Program-made: the position numbers and the translations under genes
Notes under the pieces: model-generated
What the model saw: the letters and a program-made list of their open reading frames with translations, nothing else
What the model was told of the DNA's origin: nothing
Databases searched by the model: none
In this document: positions 57,274-64,000 of the stretch, piece by piece
Layout: the number at the start of each line of letters is the position of its first letter
Position numbering within the stretch: the first letter of the stretch is position 1
Assembly (NCBI RefSeq): GCF_910592395.1
Contig: NC_088316.1
Coordinates: 8,806,001-8,870,000, forward strand
Direction of reading: 5' to 3'
DNA from: Lineus longissimus
Lineage: Eukaryota; Nemertea; Pilidiophora; Heteronemertea; Lineidae
DNA: 64,000 nucleotides

Positions 57274-58098
57274 ATTTTCTATTCTCGGTCCGGAAGTTTT
57301 CGGTTCAGGGAGTGAAAGGTTATCGCTCCGCCGTTTCGGTCACCTTAAAGCTGACTGAATCGTGGCAACCGTCTTGGGATGACGCTGTTTCATCGTTGCT
57401 TCGCAATATGTCCTTGGAGCGTCCTCGCTCCATTCAGCTCTCTCCCAAGTGGGACCTCTCGGTGGTCTTAAGGGCTCTCATGAAATTTCCATTTGAACCC
57501 ATGCATCAGGCAGATTTTAAACATCTGACCTTTAAGACTGTTTTCCTGGTGGCTTTGGCCACGGCACAGCGGCGGTCTGAGCTCCATGCTTTAGCCTTTG
57601 ATAAATTGGCTTTCACTGAGAGGGGCGCGGTCCTAGAATTTGTCCCAGGCTTTCTGGTTAAAAACCAGGCGCCGCACACCTCCAGGCGCCCGGTTTTTAT
57701 CCCCTCGTTATCCGCTACGGTCTCTAGAGACCTCCAGGACAGAACTCTCTGTCCTGTTCGGGCATTGAAGTTCTATTCTAATAAGACTAAGGAGCCTGCT
57801 GTTCGCCTAGGCAGGAAGTGCCTCTTTTTGTCTTATAGAGAGGGGTTTACTAGGGAGATAGCTGCAGCCACGGTCGCCAGATGGTTAGTGGCCACCATCC
57901 GGATGACTTATTCTATGACACTCGGTTCTCCAGAGCTTCCGTCGCCTAGGCGCCATTACGGCGCTGAACGAGGTTTTAGATGCGGCTACGTGGAGTTCTC
58001 ACTCTACATTCTCCCAGTATAACATGCGCGATTGTTCCAGGTTAACAGACGGTATGCTGTCTCTTGGTCCAGTTGTCGCTGCTCAGCACGTGGTCTAG
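57030..58098 (+). pseudogene. DIRS tyrosine recombinase, frameshifted near its end
   Basis: Frame of 57030-57940: QSTLDSYDSKWAVFRDWC (core-binding part), SVQGVKGYRSAVSVTLK, and FLVALATAQRRSELHAL with the first catalytic Arg. Near 57940-57960 the frame changes and the C-terminus reads LNEVLDAATWSSHSTFSQYN; its Tyr (58018-58020) is the likely nucleophile. The His-x-x-Arg box expected just before is not visible, so the shift has probably damaged it. The recombinase integrates circular DNA without target duplication. Confidence 0.8.
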
Positions 58099-58611
58099 GT
58101 GTTTCCCTGCCTAGACCACTCGTCGATTTTCTCTCCTGCTGGCTGTCTTGTCCTCCCTCCTTTTTAAGCGGGGGGGGGGGGGGGGGGGTGTTCTATAGAC
58201 TGTCGCCGGGTCTTCGGGCCCGCGCGTTCGCCCCGTCCAGCTGTCCTAGGGTTCAGCCGCCTAGGACTTTTGAGAGTCAGTCAGTGAGGCCGCTCCATGT
58301 TATTCTGGGGCGTGCTCTCCTTCTTGTAAAAAATTTAATTTTTTTCCACATTGTGTCTCTTGACGATATGTGCTGAGCTTATACCGTGTTGAGGTGGTTT
58401 TGTCCCCGTCTAGGAGGGGATGGGTTTTCCCAGTTATGCTTCCCTTTGTTGTCAAAGGGCCTGTTGACCTCTAGCCCGGGTTTTCCCCAAGCATTCTTTC
58501 TCTGGGTCCCCTGGTCTCACCCGTTGGGTTCTGCTGCGCAGCTTGGAGACAGTTCACTTCACCACATGGTAAGTCACCGTTTACCCTCCTGCCTTTGGTT
58601 GTTGGTATTCG
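58099..58611 (+). other. DIRS untranslated region with a long G run
   Basis: Contains about 20 G in a row near 58170-58188, which could form a quadruplex or be an assembly-sensitive site. No ORF of note. Confidence 0.5.
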
Positions 58612-58708
58612 ATGCAAAAGTCTGACCTGGGTAGAGTATGAACGACATAAAATTTCCATTTCCTGTGGAAATGTCATTTTATTAGTTCATACCTACCCAG
58701 GTCAGACT
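58612..58708 (+). repeat. DIRS internal complementary region
   Basis: Its first half (GTCTGACCTGGGTAGAGTAT, onward to ATAAAATT) is the reverse complement of the left outer end; its second half (CCATTTCCTGTGGAAATGTC to CAGGTCAGACT) is the reverse complement of the right outer end. This is the template thought to complete the ends during DIRS replication. Confidence 0.85.
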
Positions 58709-58763
58709 ACCCGCCCTGCCTGTCCCCACAGCAACGGGACTTACTCGGTGCGCTCGAGTAATA

Positions 58764-58959
58764 AGTACTGATTATGGCGGCTCACACGAGGCAGAGGCTG
58801 TATAGGGGCGCCGCCTAGGTGTAGCTAAGCGAACTAGCTAAGAGATTTCTATTATAAATAGATTATTTCTTCCTCGGGTGTGTCCGAATGGAGTACACAT
58901 GCAAAAGTCTGACCTGGGTAGGTATGAACTAATAAAATGACATTTCCACAGGAAATGGA
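58764..58959 (-). repeat. DIRS right inverted terminal repeat
   Basis: Pairs with 49975-50152 and extends past it with ATGAACTAATAAAATGACAT and a TTTCC...GGAAA hairpin that matches the second half of the internal complementary region. Confidence 0.85.
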
Positions 58960-59053
58960 AAGTTCACACAATTGCTTGTTTAGCCAAGAATCTTAACAGT
59001 TTGACGAAAATTATTAAGATTGTTATTTAACTGGGGATTATTCTTGTCTTCAG

Positions 59054-59185
59054 CAACCTCCCAAGAGTCACAGATACTGCTGTGTACCTCACTGCACCAG
59101 TCGTGGTTACAACAAAGATGATGAGCATGGTGAAAAATTGCACCACTTCAGATTTCCAGATTTTTTGGTGCAAATACTAGTAGTA
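59054..59185 (+). CDS. THAP-domain exon (N-terminal half of the domain)
   Basis: After TTCTTGTCTTCAG the frame reads SHRYCCVPHCTSRG, a Cys-x3-Cys start of a THAP zinc finger, then GEKLHHFRFPD, where THAP proteins have H-x-F-P. It then runs out at TGA 59183-59185. A complete THAP finger needs another Cys-x2-His about 25 residues further, so the domain is truncated or the next exon is missing or undetected. THAP fingers bind DNA and are found in host factors and in P- and Kolobok-type transposases; which applies here is open. Confidence 0.5.
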
Positions 59186-59297
59186 CAACTGTATTGATGC
59201 TTTCTCTTTTTCTGTATCTATTATCCTTGAAAATACATACTACTAATGTCATTGGCATTAAAATAGTTTTGTAATTTTTTTACCTAAAACTGATCCA

Positions 59298-59873
59298 TTA
59301 CTTCAATTTGAACTGTAGCTCCTCTGATGAGTCGAACTCTATCATATCCTCTGACATCACGGTTGTCATCCATGACAAGCATTCCCTGTCATGACAAGAC
59401 ATTGGACGCCAACATTTGTAGCTCTTCTGGCAATCAGACTCTGGTGACATGGTCCCATCATTGTCTGGATGCTCTGGAGATCCTCCCATTGGATTTTCAT
59501 TGGAATCATGAATCCTGTGTTTTTCATGTAACACCCCATGAAATACAGGGGATTCATGATCCAATGAGAATGAATCATGCATCTCATGTTTTTCATGTGA
59601 GACAGCATGAAATACAGGAGATTCATGATCCAATGAGAATGAATCATGCATCTCGTGTTTTTCATGCAAGACAGCATGAAATACAGGAGATTCATGATCC
59701 AATGAAAAAGGATCACCAGCATCATCCAGCAATGAGGGATCAATGCACTCACAATCAGATTTAGCTACTGGCATGACTGGTATTATTACGCTGCATGCAG
59801 GGCTTACGGATGGTACTGGTGGTGCATCAGGCTTAGGGGTACTTGTCCTTAGTGGCGGTGGAATCCCACGGTC
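59298..59873 (-). CDS. Minus-strand ORF with three 23-residue repeats, unknown
   Basis: Open on the minus strand from about 59873 through ATG 59774 to a TAA near 59298. The central part has three copies of a 23-residue unit, LDHESPVFHAVLHEKHEMHD; the 69 bp period is a multiple of three and the copies differ mostly by single residues. The C-terminus is acidic (SEDMIEFDSSEELQFKLK). Upstream on the same strand lies a 12-residue repeat array. No family is recognised. It converges on the THAP exon. Confidence 0.4.
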   Translation of the reverse strand, partial: DRGIPPPLRTSTPKPDAPPVPSVSPACSVIIPVMPVAKSDCECIDPSLLDDAGDPFSLDHESPVFHAVLHEKHEMHDSFSLDHESPVFHAVSHEKHEMHDSFSLDHESPVFHGVLHEKHRIHDSNENPMGGSPEHPDNDGTMSPESDCQKSYKCWRPMSCHDRECLSWMTTVMSEDMIEFDSSEELQFKLK

Positions 59874-59894
59874 AATCCCGATTGGTGATGATGT

Positions 59895-60137
59895 GGCAGT
59901 GTGGTGTCATCACTGTGGACAGTTGATGGTGGCAGTGTGGTGTCATCAATATGGACACTTGATGGTGGCAGTGTGGTGTCATCAATATGGACACTTGATG
60001 GTGGCAGTGTGGTGTCATCACTGTGGACACTTGATGGTGGCAGTGTGGTGTCATCAATATGGACACTTGATGGTGGCAGTGTGGTGTCATCACTGTGGAC
60101 ACTGATGGTGGCAGTGTGGTGTCATCACTGTGGACAC
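59895..60137 (-). repeat. 36 bp minisatellite encoding a 12-residue repeat on the minus strand
   Basis: Seven units of GGCAGTGTGGTGTCATCA plus 18 bases, at 36 bp steps from 59895, one of them 35 bp. On the minus strand one frame gives SVHSDDTTLPPS or SVHIDDTTLPPS per unit. The 35 bp unit shifts that frame, so it is either a decayed coding repeat or a non-coding minisatellite. Confidence 0.85.
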
Positions 60138-60169
60138 TTGAGTCCATCTTCTAGCCTGCAATTACGATA

Positions 60170-61440
60170 AACATGTATTTAGTTTGTTGCAGCATTGGTG
60201 TTTGGAATGTTGCACTTTAATGAATTTTTTTTAAATCCTTCAATAATTGAACATTGCAACTAAATCATAAGGCCCATGACTCCCAGGCCTACACTCCGGC
60301 AATGCAAATAAAACTAGGCCTAGGCCTACAGTTTAAAATTGACTTGGCCTTGGGACTTGGGGTCAATTTGACTGACAACCACTCAAAAAACCCCACCATA
60401 ACCAAGCAAAATCATAGTGGGTTTGGGCAACACAAAGTCGGAGGCATCTCCTACATATTTCTGGCCCAAACTGATAAGGCCTAGCCAGCCTAGAATAGAA
60501 ACACCTACAGAGGCCTTCTACAATTGAATTAGATTAAGTTCATCATGTCCATGTCAGAATCCAATGCATGCAATGCATGGCTTCAGCCAGCCTCCTCATC
60601 ACATGGCCCAAACATCATCCGACTGTTTTATTGCCCTCATTATTTAATTGGTCAATTATTATCACTTATCATGTTCACTGACATGAAACCCAATAATTCC
60701 CCTACTTTCTGTGGTAAGACTAGCCCAACACCACGCACAATAGAGTTATTTGGAGCAATTTCAGTGATAGCTATTGCTCAATACTCTACACGCTACACAC
60801 AATGCAGGTTGCTGACCTACCTGCCTCACTCTGCATCACTTCCTGTGGTTCTGCCACTAGATGGCAGTGTATTTTAGGAATTGTGTATAGGAGCACACAG
60901 TTATTTTTCGAGTTTAAAATCTTTGATGCTGCAGACCGAGTATACTCGGTTTTGTGTTTAGGACACTGTAGAAATTAATGTAGTTATCAGATTGGATCAC
61001 AGATGTCACTGTTGTTTCAATATCGGTTGTGGGCTTATGCTCTGTCAATTTTGGGACTACGGATGGCATACTTTTGGAGCAGCAAGTGGTTAAATTGAGG
61101 GTGATGGGTGCTCCCCGCAGGGGTGCAAAAATAGGGGTCGCTGTGAAAAAAGTGGATAGTTGAGGAAATAGATAAGTCATGGGTGAGTCAGTCAGGGTGC
61201 CATGTTGTTTCAATGTACTCTGCTAGTGCTTTCCATACAGATTGTACTTGATGTACATATCTTCACGCATGCAGTTGGAGGGACTTATTCATGTGAAAAC
61301 ATGTCACATTCCGCATACCACTGAACTGAATTGAATTCAAATTGAATTGGAAACTCGTTATTTTTGCCAGACTTGGTAGAGTGCCTCAGGACCTTTCAAA
61401 TTATACCAGAAAGAGGAAAATGAGCAGGCTCACGCACAAG
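60170..61440. other. No gene supported
   Basis: Contains AGGCCTAGGCCTA-type words and the ORF 60545-60877, which has no motif or splice context. Confidence 0.35.
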
Positions 61441-61450
61441 AGGCAGGACA

Positions 61451-62400
61451 GTGTGTGACAAGGCTAGTTTGAGATTGATGACCTGGAATTCTAGATCAAT
61501 AAAAGAGAAGGTGTCCAACCTTTGTGAAGCAGTTACCAGTCATTGTGCAGATGTGATCGTCTTAACCGAAACTTGGCTTTTGGCAATGACTTGGATAACA
61601 TTACCATCTCTGAACTTGACAAGGAATTACCTGGTTTCCAATTTATCCATGAGCCCAGAACTTCACGCCAAGGGGGTGGAGTAGCTATCATTCTTAATGA
61701 TGGCTTCAGTGTCTCTAAACATCAGCCTAAGTCGCTCCGTTTCTTTGAAATTCTCGATGTCTCTGCATCATCGGCAAATGGTGCTATTCGAATCATAGCA
61801 GTTTACAGGCCAGACCCATATCCGAAAAACATAGGGAGTTTCTTAGAGGAATTCTCAACCGTCGAGGATGTCGTAGCGACTTCAAAGAACCTCATCATCA
61901 CTGGTGACTTTAATATTCACGTCGACAAAGATCATGAACACATGGTGATCAGGTTCCATCAGTTACTTGACACGTTTGGTCTAGTGCAAAGCGTTTGCGA
62001 ACCAACACACATCAAGGGTAACATCCTAGATCTTGTTGCGTCGAAAACCTAGTATTTGAAACTTCAGTAGACCCATCAATGCCACCAGACCACTCCGCGG
62101 TGTTCTGCTCACTTCGCTTAGTGAACCCAGCATCTGATTCCAAGAACACTATCTCATATCGGAGATTAAGGGATATTGACATCGAGTCATTTCGTCACGA
62201 TGTGAGTGAATCACAAATGGTTCAAAACCCCAGCAATAACCTTGACTGCATGATGTCTGCTTAAGAGATATTGTCGATAAACATGCTCCCATGATCACAA
62301 AGTCTGTGTCTCAGCGAAAGAGACCACCGTGGTTAACTGATAAAATCAGGCATGAACGTCGTATTCGCAATCAGTACAAGCGCAAGTGGCAGAAAGCCTC
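61451..62400 (+). pseudogene. LINE APE endonuclease, frameshifted
   Basis: Starts LRLMTWNSRSIKEKVSNL and VIVLTETWL in one frame, shifts near 61580, continues with RQGGGVAIILNDGF, RIIAVYRPDPYP and LIITGDFNIHVD (catalytic G-D-F-N), shifts again near 62050, and has PPDHSAVFCSL with the catalytic His. A linker (DIVDKHAPMITKSV, RPPWLTDKIRHERR) follows in a third frame to about 62400, after which about 100 residues seem to be deleted. Confidence 0.85.
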
Positions 62401-63990
62401 CAGTTAAGGAACTTGGTGTGTTCGACCCGTGTTCGGAGGATGAACTTGGGAAAGTTCTCGTGGCAGCACCTGTGAAGTCGTGTTGCCTCGACCCTATCCT
62501 AACTTGGCTCTTGCGCAAATGCCAAGATGTGCCAATTCCAGTCCTTGTTCACATTGTGAATAGGTCTTTGCTACTTGGTGAGGTGCCTGCATCTCTGAAA
62601 CATGCTCTCATATCACCATTGTTGAAGAAAAAAACTCGTGACCAGAACCTCCTTGTGTTTAGACCTGTTTCAAACTTGACATTTCTTTTAAAGCTCTTAG
62701 AGAGGGTTGTTGCTTTACGTCTGAAGTAGCACATGTCTTCGGAAGAACTTTTTGAGCCGCATCAATCGGCGTACCGAGAGCACCACAGCACTGAGACTGT
62801 TCTGTTGAAGGTTGCCAACGACATCTTACTTGCGCTTGACTCAAAAAATGAGGTTCTTGTGGTGGTACTTGATCTCTCCGCGGCCTTTGACACTGTGGAA
62901 CACACTGTACTTCTCAACCGACTGCAAAGCCATATTGGTCTTTCTGGGAATGCACTAGGCTGGTTCTCCTCGTACCTCAGTGGTCGCAAGACATCCGTCT
63001 CCATCAAAGGGTGTACATCCAGTACCTCGCAGCTTACCCCTGGCGTACCGCAAGGATCGGTACTCGGTCCAGTGCTGTTTAATGTTTATACATTGCCACT
63101 GGGGGACGTTATGAGGTCATGCAAGGTGCATTCTTATGAAATGTTTGCTGACGACAATCGGCTGCTTGGAATTTTTCCTTGTGGTGATTTGGTCCAAGGG
63201 GTATCTACTGTTGACAACATTGAATCATGCAACCAGAGTGTAGGGAGTTGGCTTCTGGAGAACAATCTCTGTTTTAACGGCCCTAAAACCAAATTCATGG
63301 CCATTACCTCTGCAAAAAGAACGCCATCCATTACCCACATCATGGTGGACGGAGAGCAAATACAATCTGCTAGTGCTGTGCGAGATAATGGCGCATGGTT
63401 CGATGAACACATGACTATGTCAGTCCACGTTGAGAAAGTTTGTCAGAGCGCCTTTACCAAGCTCCACAACATTGGCCGCATCCGCAAATATCTCGATGTG
63501 AACAGTACCAAGAGGCTGGTCCAGGCACTAGTAATGTCAAGATTAGATGACAACAATGCCCTTCTCTATGGTCTACCAAAAAAGACAGTGGCTCCATTGC
63601 AACGAGTGCAGAACACGGCAGCAAGGGTTGTGTCAAGAATGCGCAAGCGTGACCACATTGCTCCCGTTCTGCGCTTTTTGCACTGGCTTCCAATTCAGCA
63701 GCGAATTGATTTCAAGATACTTGCAACAACTCACAAGATTGTACAAGGAAGTGCACCAGCGTACGTTTCCGAGCTAGTACAGAATCTTTGCAGTCAAAGA
63801 CAAACTCGTGCCACAAGCGGTAGGAAGCTGCACATCAGCAGGACCAGAACATCTTATGGTGACAGGTGTTTTGCTGTTGGTGCAGCCCGCTTGTGGAACC
63901 AGCTGCCACCGGACTTTCAATCACTTGACTCTATTGTATCCTACTAAAGGGAGTTGAAAACGTGGCTATTTAGAAAGGCTTTTGGGGAGT
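62401..63990 (+). pseudogene. LINE reverse transcriptase
   Basis: FDPCSEDELGKVL and VPASLKHALISPLLKKK precede a stop at 62727-62729; then a long open frame 62733-63947 holds VVVLDLSAAFDTVEHTVLL, LTPGVPQGSVLGPVLFNVY, EMFADDNRLLG (catalytic Asp-Asp), LQRVQNTAARVVSRMRKRDH and LWNQLPPDFQSLDS. A TAA at 63945 is followed in the same frame by RELKTWLFRKAFGE, the usual C-terminus, so that stop is a mutation. Confidence 0.9.
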
Positions 63991-64000
63991 AGCGCTTTAA

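Larger units (their letters stand above)
49975..58959 (+). mobile_element. DIRS retrotransposon with tyrosine recombinase, about 9 kb
   Basis: Inverted terminal repeats (49975-50152 and 58764-58959), an internal complementary region (58612-58708) that is complementary to both outer ends, gag, RT, RNase H and a tyrosine recombinase define DIRS. It has no LTRs in direct orientation and no integrase. AAGT stands at both outer borders. A 2.3 kb tandem duplication and several frameshifts suggest this copy is defective. Confidence 0.9.
61441..64000 (+). mobile_element. Jockey/CR1-group LINE, decayed, 5' end unclear
   Basis: Endonuclease followed by RT in plus orientation, continuing to the window edge, so the 3' end may lie outside. 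It differs from the LINE at 0.3-4.5 kb: no 2A or PHD region is visible and the RT is a different lineage. Confidence 0.8.

Noticed and set aside
59895-60137. CRISPR-like array
   Set aside because: Units are contiguous with no spacers; it is a 36 bp minisatellite in a eukaryotic genome.
60545-60877. 110-codon ORF
   Set aside because: No motif, no splice signals, no codon bias visible.

Overview
The window is nuclear DNA of an invertebrate animal, probably marine. The signs are spliced genes with GT-AG introns, a homologue of the metazoan ciliary gene OFD1, and retroelements typical of echinoderms, hemichordates, lancelets, molluscs and cnidarians: a CR1-like LINE with a 2A peptide, Mag-type Ty3/gypsy, DIRS and PIF/Harbinger. 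The phylum cannot be fixed from the sequence alone. Host coding sequence is sparse. Most of the window is nested mobile elements.

Layout. 1-5.0 kb: a gag-like gene fragment cut in two by a minus-strand CR1-like LINE, which itself carries a MITE. 5.9-7.85 kb: a short LTR with its adjoining leader, interrupted by a 1.67 kb Mutator-like element with a 9 bp target duplication. 9.0-12.3 kb: a complete LTR element that encodes only a gag-like protein (one internal TAG) containing an exact 11-residue periodic array; its 3' LTR holds a second MITE. 12.3-16.5 kb: minisatellites, dispersed repeats and a possible 3' terminal exon. 16.5-20.8 kb: a decayed Mag-type gypsy element whose LTR matches the 5.9 kb one. 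20.9-22.4 kb: a possible two-exon micro-gene. 23.7-44.9 kb: exons I assign to OFD1 (23697-23922, 26250-26424, 28388-28498, tentatively 44731-44863), separated by introns of up to 16 kb. Those introns hold minus-strand gypsy remains, a 970 bp deleted Harbinger (32856-33825), families of roughly 285 bp tandem-unit repeats, and an 8.8 kb DNA transposon. 45-49 kb: dispersed repeats and fold-back elements. 49.7-59.2 kb: a small THAP-domain gene whose intron was enlarged by a 9 kb DIRS retrotransposon with a recent 2.3 kb tandem duplication. 59.3-60.2 kb: a minus-strand ORF built of 23- and 12-residue repeats. 61.4-64 kb: a decayed plus-strand LINE.

The main candidate for an undescribed system is the 8.8 kb element at 35021-43851. 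It has about 29 bp inverted termini, a perfect TTAA target duplication, and an 11-exon gene (35653-42114) that splices into an uninterrupted 1140-residue reading frame. That protein carries several Cys/His modules and a plausible RNase H-fold Asp/Asp/Glu core. The flanking dispersed repeat rejoins cleanly when the element is removed, so its borders are well supported. I cannot place its transposase in a named superfamily with confidence.

Limits: exon calls rest on splice consensus, phase and motif reading only. Family assignments come from motif recognition and memory, not from searches.
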